64,000 nucleotides of DNA, taken from assembly GCF_015555905.1 (NCBI RefSeq), contig NZ_JADNLK010000006.1, forward strand, positions 62,001-126,000. The letters are read 5' to 3'. Positions 8,370 to 15,331 of this stretch are shown piece by piece (the stretch's first letter is position 1; each line of letters begins with the position of its first letter). The notes below the pieces were generated by a model that made no database searches, was not told the DNA's origin, and saw nothing but the letters and a program-made list of their open reading frames with translations. Made by a program: the position numbers and the translations under genes. The stretch is from Clostridium sp. D43t1_170807_H7. Its GTDB lineage: Bacteria > Bacillota > Clostridia > Clostridiales > Clostridiaceae.

Positions 8370-9701
8370 ATGGTGATATTAAGTAATAATCAAATACAAC
8401 TAGAACAAGAAGTTTTAGGGGGAATGCTTAAAGATAACAATCTTATTATTATGGCAAAGGATAAGATAAAGCCAGAGATGTTTTTATATTCTAAACATAT
8501 GAGAATTTATTTAGGTATATTGCAAATGGTTGATGAGAATTTAGAAATAGATCTAATAACTTTTTTAGAATATCATAAAGGAGTTATAGGTGATATGGAT
8601 GGTGTTAGTTATGTATCAGAAGTATTTACTTGTAGTTCTAGTGAATTAGCTTTTAACACAAAATTAGAGTTATTAATAAATAATTATAAAAAACATCTTT
8701 ATCTTGAAATGATGGACAAGGTAAATAGTGATATGGGACTTGATGAAATTGAAAGTGAAGTTGAAAGTGTAAAAGTTAAAATTCATAAGTGTAATATAAA
8801 AAAGGAAATAGATATAGAAGGGCAATATGATGAATATGTAAATTGGCTTTATGATGAAAATAGAGACAAGGGCATAAAGTCTGGATTAATGTATCTTGAT
8901 AGATATTTAGGTAATTTTCAAAAGGGAAGGCTTATAACTGTATTTGCTAGAAGTGGTGTAGGTAAGACTACATTTTCTTTGCAGATTGCTTCTAATATGG
9001 CACTAAATGGACATAAGATTTTTTATGGTAGTTCAGAAATGAGTAGAAATCAAGTGTTTAGTAAACTAGCAGGTAGCTATTTATCTCTATCTACTAAAAG
9101 TATTGATGAGGATACTATATTAGCAGAGGATAAGGATAAAATAGCTAACTTTATGGCTAGATTAATAGGAAGTAAGATTTATGTATCTACAGAAGTTGAT
9201 TTTGAAAAGTTTGTTAATGAGATAAAGGTGTATAAAATGCAAAATGAGTTGGATGTTGTATTTGTTGACTATATTAATAAGTATATAGATTTTTCTGATA
9301 AGGATCTTATGACAAATAGACTTGGGAAGATAAGTGGAGTATTAAAGAAACTTGCTATGGAAGAGAATATTTGTATCGTTTTATTAGCTCAGGCCAATAG
9401 GGTAGTTGATAAAAAGGGGGGAGATATGGCTATTGAAAAAATTGATTCTAGTGATATTCAAGATAGTGCTAGGATTGAGCAAGATAGTGATCAGGTTATA
9501 GCTCTTTATAGGAATATTAAGCTTGATGACAGAGCTTATAGAGATATGTTATTTAAACAAGGGAAGCTTAAATATAATTCTAAGAATGCAGATGAAAATC
9601 CTGAGTGTATGAATGCTGTTGTTATAAAGAATAGACATGGGGGAAGGGGAACTTGTGCTTTGAAGTGGAATGGGATGTATTCTAGGGTTAGTGATTTTTA
9701 A
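8370..9701 (+). CDS. DnaB-type replicative DNA helicase (phage-like)
   Basis: A 443-residue RecA-fold helicase. The N-terminal region (QIQLEQEVLGGML... YSKHMRIYLGI) matches the DnaB N-terminal domain. The ATPase core has Walker A GVGKTT near residue 198, a Walker B-like LDVVFVDYI segment and a late ARIEQDSDQVIALYR segment typical of DnaB motifs. The C-terminal KNRHGGRGT matches the DnaB end motif (usually KNRxGxxG). It is somewhat diverged and shorter in the linker than the chromosomal DnaB, which supports a phage or mobile-element origin. No other phage structural or lysis genes were seen nearby. Confidence 0.92.
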   Translation: MVILSNNQIQLEQEVLGGMLKDNNLIIMAKDKIKPEMFLYSKHMRIYLGILQMVDENLEIDLITFLEYHKGVIGDMDGVSYVSEVFTCSSSELAFNTKLELLINNYKKHLYLEMMDKVNSDMGLDEIESEVESVKVKIHKCNIKKEIDIEGQYDEYVNWLYDENRDKGIKSGLMYLDRYLGNFQKGRLITVFARSGVGKTTFSLQIASNMALNGHKIFYGSSEMSRNQVFSKLAGSYLSLSTKSIDEDTILAEDKDKIANFMARLIGSKIYVSTEVDFEKFVNEIKVYKMQNELDVVFVDYINKYIDFSDKDLMTNRLGKISGVLKKLAMEENICIVLLAQANRVVDKKGGDMAIEKIDSSDIQDSARIEQDSDQVIALYRNIKLDDRAYRDMLFKQGKLKYNSKNADENPECMNAVVIKNRHGGRGTCALKWNGMYSRVSDF

Positions 9702-9829
9702 GGAGAAAAGTTAATTTTATTTTTATAGATAGTTAATATTACAATGAGTAGAATAAAATAATAGTTTTATTAGTATAAATTTATTAATTAAGAAATAATA
9801 CTGACGTAATGTTGATTAGAGGGATAGAA

Positions 9830-10600
9830 ATGAAAATAGGAATTTTTTATTTTAGTGCAACAGGAAATACTGCAGATTTAGCAAAGGTAATGAAGTCTAC
9901 ATTAGAAAAGAAGCATCATATAGTTGAACTAAGAAAGCTTGAAGAGGGATGGTTTAAAAATTATAATGATTTTGACTTTTTTATATTTGGAGCTCCAAAA
10001 CATTGTGAGTATATGCCTTTATTCTTTTTAAATTGGCTAAAACAGAATGTAAGTAAATGCGATAAACCAATTGAGGCTGCTGTATTTATAAATGGTGGTT
10101 CAAGTATTAAAGCAGGATTTAAAAAAATAATTAATATTTTGAAACCTAAAAATATTAATGTTAAAGCAAGTAAAACTATAAAAATGACAAATAATTTTTT
10201 CTTACCTCCATTTGATAAATTTGATGGGGGAGATGCTACAGTAAATTGTAAAGCTGCTGAAAAAGTTGCAGAAGAATTTGCAATGGATATTAGCAATGGT
10301 AAGATGAAATTAGAAAAAGCTAAATTCGCTATGGAGAAAATATGTAGGTATACTAGTTATGTTTACGGTAAAAGTACTAAAAAGATGGCTAGAAAATTTT
10401 CTACATCAAGTAAATGTAATAAATGTGGAACTTGTGTTAGGAGTTGCCCTGAAAATAATATAGATATTAAGGGTGGGAATATTGTTTTCGGAGATAATTG
10501 TGTAGTATGTGCTAGGTGTCTTAACATATGTCCTATGAATGCTATTCTTTATAAGGGTAAAGAGGTTAAACAATATAGATTGAAAATAAAAGAGATATGA
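9830..10600 (+). CDS. EFR1 family flavodoxin-ferredoxin
   Basis: A 256-residue fusion of an N-terminal flavodoxin fold and a C-terminal 2[4Fe-4S] ferredoxin. The FMN phosphate-binding loop is FSATGNTADLA near residue 8. Two clusters are formed by CNKCGTCVRSCP and CVVCARCLNICP around residues 196 and 224, with all eight cysteines in place. This is the EFrodo/EFR1 architecture found in anaerobes, presumably a cytosolic electron carrier. The start is the internal ATG preceded by AGAGGG; an upstream in-frame ATG has no ribosome site. The last codons and the terminator are duplicated 8.6 kb downstream as a direct repeat. Confidence 0.92.
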   Translation: MKIGIFYFSATGNTADLAKVMKSTLEKKHHIVELRKLEEGWFKNYNDFDFFIFGAPKHCEYMPLFFLNWLKQNVSKCDKPIEAAVFINGGSSIKAGFKKIINILKPKNINVKASKTIKMTNNFFLPPFDKFDGGDATVNCKAAEKVAEEFAMDISNGKMKLEKAKFAMEKICRYTSYVYGKSTKKMARKFSTSSKCNKCGTCVRSCPENNIDIKGGNIVFGDNCVVCARCLNICPMNAILYKGKEVKQYRLKIKEI

Positions 10601-10642
10601 TATGATTATGGAAAGCACTTACTTAATGTAGGTGCTTTTAAT
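10583..10642 (+). repeat. 60-bp direct repeat, left copy (3' end of EFR1 gene plus terminator)
   Basis: This segment aligns without gaps to 19157-19216: 55 of 60 bases are identical, the first 21 and the last 24 perfectly so. It covers the last six or so codons of the EFR1 gene and its terminator. The pair brackets the Zorya/UvrD block and looks like the boundary of an insertion. Confidence 0.85.
10612..10641 (+). terminator. terminator of EFR1 gene
   Basis: AAGCACTTAC pairs with GTAGGTGCTT (one wobble) over a 5-nt loop, followed by a short T-rich tail. Confidence 0.7.
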
Positions 10643-10776
10643 ATTGATTTAAAATACAAGGAAATAAGATATTTTATTTCATAAATTGACATATAATTAC
10701 TATTGTTTTATTATGGAAATATAGATAAATAGTTATTAATTAAGGGAAAAACAACAATTATGAATAAATATTCCTC

Positions 10777-10803
10777 TAATTATTGTACTATTAACAATAA
10801 TTA
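10777..10803. promoter_or_regulatory. perfect 10-bp inverted repeat upstream of zorA
   Basis: TAATTATTGT and ACAATAATTA are separated by 7 bases and lie 65 bp before the zorA start. The spacing would suit a dimeric repressor operator. No regulator gene is adjacent, so this is a suggestion only. Confidence 0.35.
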
Positions 10804-10867
10804 TATTATTAAAATTAATAAAGAGACAAAAAGAATAAAAAATAGAAAAAGGGGAGAATGAGTAAAA

Positions 10868-12457
10868 ATGGAAATGAGTAAAATTATAGATTTAGGCTGT
10901 TATGGTGGAATAATATTCACAATAGTTATGTTTTTTAAAGAAAACAAAAAAGTTAATAAATGGGGAGGGGTAGCATCAACAATTGGTGTACTAGGAACAT
11001 TTGGAGGAATAGCAATAGGATTAATGGACTTTGATCCTCATAATATAAGCGATAGTGTTCCTAAATTACTAATAGGAATGAAGACTGCATTTAGGACTTC
11101 TATAGTAGGTATGCTAGCATCGCTAGGTATGAAGATAATACAAAATTTTTTAGTTGGAAAAGAAGAGGAAAATATAGATAGTATAGAAGATTTATTTAAG
11201 CAAATGCTCGCAGAGAACAAAAAAACAAATGAAACATTAATAAAAAATCAACAAGAAATGATAGATCAATTTAATAAACAAGATAGTAATTGGGAGAGAA
11301 GTCAAGAAGCTTTAGCAGAAGAAATAAGTAATTTAAATGGTAGTTTAACAAGCAAACAGGATGAATTAATTCAAGAGTTCAAAGAATTTGGCAAGGAAAT
11401 GGCAAGGAATAATACAGATGCTCTTATTGATGCACTAAATGATGTAATTAAAGATTTTAATAATAAAATTACAGAGCAATTTGGTGATAACTTTAAAGAG
11501 TTAAATAAAGCAGTTGGTGATTTATTAGTATGGCAAGAAAATTATAAAGAGGTTATTGAAACAACTCAAAATAATTTAAAACTTGTCTTTGAAGCTATAT
11601 CTAAGGTGGAAGATGATATTAGTAGCATAGCAGCTAGTTCAATAATAATTAAGGATAATAATGAAAAGTTATTAATGATATTAGATTCTATAGATAATCA
11701 ACAAGATTCAATTGAAAATGGATTAAAAACTTTATCAGATGCTTCAAAAAATGCTATAGAGTTAATCCCTAATCTAGATAGGTATTTTAATAGTAGTAAA
11801 GAGCATATAGTAAAATCTATTGATAATTTCCAAGGATGTTTAGAGGAAAATGCTAATAAACTTAATGTACATATAGATAGTGTTGTTTCAGATACTGAAC
11901 AAGCAACAGCAGTTATTTTTGATAAAACTAAAGAATGTTTAGAGAAAAATAATGATCTATTTAGAAAAGAAGTAACTAAATATATAGAAGAATTTAATAC
12001 TCTAGTAGAAAAATTAAGTGATGTAATTCCAGATTTAAGAAAGAGTATAGAAGATGCAAACTTAAGATTTAATAATGATTTAACTAAATTTACAACCGAA
12101 ATAAATAATGTTACAGAATTACAAAAAAACTCTATACAAAGCCAATGTGTAACTATAGAAAATACAACTAATAGTATGAATAATAGTATTGATACTATTA
12201 TTGTTGAGTCTAATAAGAGGTTAGAGGAAGTAACAATTAATACTTCTCAACAAATAAAAGATATTGTAGAAGAGGTAGAAAAGGTATTTACAAATAAGGT
12301 GGATCAGTTAGATAAATTATTAGAGACTGAATTAACAAATTCATTAAATTCTTTAGGTAGACAATTAGTAACTATATCTGAAAGATTTACAGATGATTAC
12401 GGAAGGCTAGCTGATAAACTAGCTGAGGTTACTAAGATACCAGAAGGAGTTTATTAA
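10868..12457 (+). CDS. zorA: ZorA-like MotA/ExbB-family motor protein with long coiled-coil tail
   Basis: A 529-residue protein with three N-terminal membrane segments: GCYGGIIFTIVMFF around residues 9-22, ASTIGVLGTFGGIAIGLM around 38-56, and SIVGMLASLGMKIIQNFL around 79-96. The pattern and glycine/threonine pairing resemble MotA/ExbB proton channels. The remaining 400 residues are heptad-rich and charged with many Asn/Asp, i.e. a long coiled-coil tail as described for ZorA of Zorya anti-phage systems. The next gene, 2 bp downstream, encodes the cognate ZorB. In known systems ZorA pentamers surround a ZorB dimer in the inner membrane and the tail transmits the signal to a cytosolic nuclease effector. 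Confidence 0.88.
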   Translation: MEMSKIIDLGCYGGIIFTIVMFFKENKKVNKWGGVASTIGVLGTFGGIAIGLMDFDPHNISDSVPKLLIGMKTAFRTSIVGMLASLGMKIIQNFLVGKEEENIDSIEDLFKQMLAENKKTNETLIKNQQEMIDQFNKQDSNWERSQEALAEEISNLNGSLTSKQDELIQEFKEFGKEMARNNTDALIDALNDVIKDFNNKITEQFGDNFKELNKAVGDLLVWQENYKEVIETTQNNLKLVFEAISKVEDDISSIAASSIIIKDNNEKLLMILDSIDNQQDSIENGLKTLSDASKNAIELIPNLDRYFNSSKEHIVKSIDNFQGCLEENANKLNVHIDSVVSDTEQATAVIFDKTKECLEKNNDLFRKEVTKYIEEFNTLVEKLSDVIPDLRKSIEDANLRFNNDLTKFTTEINNVTELQKNSIQSQCVTIENTTNSMNNSIDTIIVESNKRLEEVTINTSQQIKDIVEEVEKVFTNKVDQLDKLLETELTNSLNSLGRQLVTISERFTDDYGRLADKLAEVTKIPEGVY

Positions 12458-12459
12458 TA

Positions 12460-13197
12460 ATGAGTAAATTAAATAAATTCAGAAAGAGTACAGAAGAAGA
12501 ATCAGTTTGGTTATCTATATCGGATTTAATGTCTGGTTTAATGATAGTATTTTTATTTATTGCTGTTGCATTTATGAGTAGAGTAGCAGATGAGAATATA
12601 GAAATGAAAGAACAAAAAGCCACAATAGAAAAAGTAGTACAAACTTATGAAGAAACTAAAGGTAATATTTATTATGACTTATATGAAGAGTTTAAAAATG
12701 AAGTAGAATTGTGGAGCATGAGAATTGATAAAGATGGAACTATTAGTTTTATTGAGCCAGAAGTTTTATTTGATGCAGGAAAGGATGAAATAAAACCACA
12801 GTTTAAAGAAATATTAAATTCATTTTTCCCAAGGTACATAAATTTAGTTTTTAATAAGTATAAAGACAACGTATCTGAGATTAGAATAGAGGGACATACA
12901 TCTAGTGAATGGAGTGGTGGAAATACAGAGCTAGATTCTTATTTTGCTAATATGAAATTATCACAAGATAGAACAAGAAATGTATTGATGCATTTAATTA
13001 ACTTAAATGAAAGTCAACAATATAAAGATTGGTTAATAAGCAAAATAACAGCTAATGGAATGTCATATAGCCAGATTATACTTGATGAGCAAGGAAATGA
13101 AGATAAGGAAAAGTCTAGAAGGGTAGAGTTTAGAATTATTACTAATTCAGATGAGATTATAAATGAAATTATAAATGAATATGAGGAAGAGGAGTAA
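12460..13197 (+). CDS. zorB: ZorB-like MotB/OmpA-domain stator protein
   Basis: A 245-residue protein with one membrane segment at about residues 17-42 (LSISDLMSGLMIVFLFIAVA). It contains Asp22, placed like the proton-carrying aspartate of MotB. The C-terminal domain is OmpA-like: an ILFD-type VLFDAGKDEIKP segment near residue 104, EIRIEGHTSSEW near 143, and LSQDRTRNVLMHL near 170, as expected for peptidoglycan binding. Together with zorA this forms a Zorya ion-driven complex anchored to the cell wall. The 2-bp spacing to zorA and 2-bp spacing to the nuclease gene indicate one operon. Confidence 0.9.
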   Translation: MSKLNKFRKSTEEESVWLSISDLMSGLMIVFLFIAVAFMSRVADENIEMKEQKATIEKVVQTYEETKGNIYYDLYEEFKNEVELWSMRIDKDGTISFIEPEVLFDAGKDEIKPQFKEILNSFFPRYINLVFNKYKDNVSEIRIEGHTSSEWSGGNTELDSYFANMKLSQDRTRNVLMHLINLNESQQYKDWLISKITANGMSYSQIILDEQGNEDKEKSRRVEFRIITNSDEIINEIINEYEEEE

Positions 13198-13199
13198 AC

Positions 13200-14033
13200 A
13201 TGAAGCTACCAAATTATATAAAAAATAATATGTTTACAAGGATTAGAAGGAAATTGAATATACCCAAAGGATATGTTACAGAGCTAGAGTGTGATTTAAA
13301 TCATGTAAGTCTAAATTTAAAACAAGCTAATTTCACTCAATTAGAAAGAGGAAGAGGTATAGATATAGACTTAAATCAATTAGAGGTAGGTATTGATAAT
13401 ACTTTGGTTTACGAAAATAAGAATGTTATTTTATATATAAGGGATCAGTACTCATATAAATCTGAATATAAATATCATATATCTTGGTGTAAAACTCTAA
13501 AGGAAATGAGAGGTAATCATAAATTAAATAGATATGTTATAAGTAGAAGAACTGATGGAACTTTTTTTGTTAATATTTTTGATAGTAGTACTCATAAATT
13601 AGTTAGTGAAAATGAAGTTCGTAGGCTAGGAGTATGTAAAAACTGCCTTTCTGAAATTAATTATAATGAATATAGCTATTCTAATTATCAAAATAAAAAT
13701 AATATTTATTTAAATTTTTCTATAAATGAATTCTTAAAAAAATATGATACTAAATTTCATCAGCTTCCTAAGTATACTGAAAATAACTTGCCAATTAATC
13801 AATATCCTAGTAATTGGAGTGAAATATCACTTAAGTTTAGAGAATATAAGAGCTGGAAATGTGATGAATGTGGAAAGGATTGTTCAGATAATAGAGGTGA
13901 ACTTGATGTTCATCATTTAGATAGTAATAAGTTTAATGTTGATTATTCAAATTTAAGAGCTTTATGTAAGAGTTGTCATGGAAATCAGCCAGGTCATAGT
14001 GGATATAAAAGAATTAATAGATATTATAGATAA
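13200..14033 (+). CDS. HNH endonuclease, ZorE-like effector of Zorya type II-like system
   Basis: A 277-residue protein with two metal-binding segments: CKNC near residue 143 and a C-terminal HNH region at about 220-262 (CDECGKDC, LDVHHLDSNKFN, YSNLRALCKSCH). The histidine pair, central asparagine and final CxxC/H arrangement of HNH nucleases are complete. The N-terminal 130 residues are unassigned. Zorya type II is defined by zorA, zorB and an HNH protein ZorE, and the order here fits exactly. ZorC and ZorD (type I) or ZorF and ZorG (type III) are absent. It should be the cytosolic DNA-cleaving effector. A terminator follows. Confidence 0.82.
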   Translation: MKLPNYIKNNMFTRIRRKLNIPKGYVTELECDLNHVSLNLKQANFTQLERGRGIDIDLNQLEVGIDNTLVYENKNVILYIRDQYSYKSEYKYHISWCKTLKEMRGNHKLNRYVISRRTDGTFFVNIFDSSTHKLVSENEVRRLGVCKNCLSEINYNEYSYSNYQNKNNIYLNFSINEFLKKYDTKFHQLPKYTENNLPINQYPSNWSEISLKFREYKSWKCDECGKDCSDNRGELDVHHLDSNKFNVDYSNLRALCKSCHGNQPGHSGYKRINRYYR

Positions 14034-14091
14034 TAAAAAAACAATACATATTATAAAAAAGTGAAAATTATATCAGTATAGTTAAATATTT

Positions 14092-14129
14092 AAGCAGTTA
14101 CAAAGTTTAATTCTGTAGCTGCTTTTTTA
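14092..14129 (+). terminator. intrinsic terminator of zorya operon
   Basis: AAGCAGTTACA pairs with TGTAGCTGCTT (one mismatch/wobble) with a following T-run. Confidence 0.8.
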
Positions 14130-14211
14130 ATGTATAGGAAAGTATAAAATTTTTAAGACTTAAAAGCTAGTTATATCAAGGGTTTTAGAGTTTAAAATTG
14201 CAAAATTGTTA

Positions 14212-14237
14212 CCACGAAGTGGGCGTGGCGAAGCCAC
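14212..14237. repeat. GC-rich double mini-hairpin
   Basis: Two adjacent small hairpins, each closed by a GAA loop: CCAC-GAA-GTGG and GTGGC-GAA-GCCAC, separated by two bases. Surrounding sequence is nearly pure AT, so the composition break is striking. AAGTGG and CCACTT can also pair over the longer distance, giving an alternative fold. It resembles a REP-type element rather than a terminator, as no T-run follows. Confidence 0.6.
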
Positions 14238-14315
14238 TTTGTTCTTATTTTAGTGGACATAAATAAATATCCATCTATAATTAAATAATAACATTTAATA
14301 ATAGGGGGAATTAGT

Positions 14316-15314
14316 ATGTATAAATATTTAGAATCAGTAGAGCATGGAGAAGTTTATTTTGATAAGGAAGATGATAAAGGAGCTATTAATTTAATAATCA
14401 AAGAAGAAGATAATAGTTTAGAAGCTTTAAAACAGATATCAAATATAGAAGTAAGATATATACCATTTAAAATGAAGAGTGCAGAAATATTAGTTCTGAT
14501 GTATAGATTTAATAATAGTGATGATTTAATTTATGTTCAGTATTTTGACTATTCAAATAATTGGTGTAGAAAAAGGATAGAGCGGTTTGCCATTGCTGAA
14601 AATATTATAATAACTATATTAAATAATAATAATGAAGCTTATCATAAAACTCAAATTAAAAATGATGCTAGATTTATTGTAAGAGATTTTTGTAATTATT
14701 CAAAGAAGAACGGGTATTTAAATAATCAACACTTTAAAACCGTAAAGAGAAGAATGAATATTGGTTATTCTAAGAGAATAAAGTTATTTAATATTGATAA
14801 AATTGAGTATCATAACCTATTCTTAGGTTTTATAGAACTTTTAGGGTTAGTAATTAAATTAGAAGACAATAAAATTATAATTACTCTAGAAGGTTTAGCA
14901 AAAGGTGATTTTGCGAATGAGGTAATTTCAGATGCATTAAAAGGTTGTGAGTGCTCGGAGTTATGTGAAAAATTATATAAAGATATTATGGATATTTTAG
15001 AGTTGGATAGAAACTTAAAAGTTTATGATGATTTATTTAGTTTATTAAATAATAATAAAAATAAAATTAAAATTGCTACTCTTCTTTACTTAGATAGAGA
15101 AGATGAAGAAGATTATGATAAAAAGTATGAATTAGTAATTGATGAAGGAGTAAAGGAATTAGATAAATATAATAAAAATATTTATTTACTTAATTATTTC
15201 TCAGAAAATATGAAAGAGATAACAGAGATAGGAAGTTTTGTAACAAAAGCTATACTTGAGTATCTATCTAATTTAAATAAAACCTCAGAAAGTAATGAAA
15301 ATAATAATATTTAA
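14316..15314 (+). CDS. unknown protein coupled to UvrD/exonuclease gene
   Basis: A 332-residue soluble, Asn/Lys/Glu-rich protein with no motif I recognise and no membrane segment. AGGGGG precedes the start. It ends 17 bp before the UvrD-like gene, whose ribosome site lies in the gap, so the two are probably co-transcribed and may work together. A winged-helix-like patch may exist in the middle (KIEYHNLFLGFIELLGLVIKL, around residues 165-185), but this is weak. Treat it as the unknown partner of a helicase-nuclease in a defence island. Confidence 0.75.
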   Translation: MYKYLESVEHGEVYFDKEDDKGAINLIIKEEDNSLEALKQISNIEVRYIPFKMKSAEILVLMYRFNNSDDLIYVQYFDYSNNWCRKRIERFAIAENIIITILNNNNEAYHKTQIKNDARFIVRDFCNYSKKNGYLNNQHFKTVKRRMNIGYSKRIKLFNIDKIEYHNLFLGFIELLGLVIKLEDNKIIITLEGLAKGDFANEVISDALKGCECSELCEKLYKDIMDILELDRNLKVYDDLFSLLNNNKNKIKIATLLYLDREDEEDYDKKYELVIDEGVKELDKYNKNIYLLNYFSENMKEITEIGSFVTKAILEYLSNLNKTSESNENNNI

Positions 15315-15331
15315 TTGAGGGGGACAAGTTA

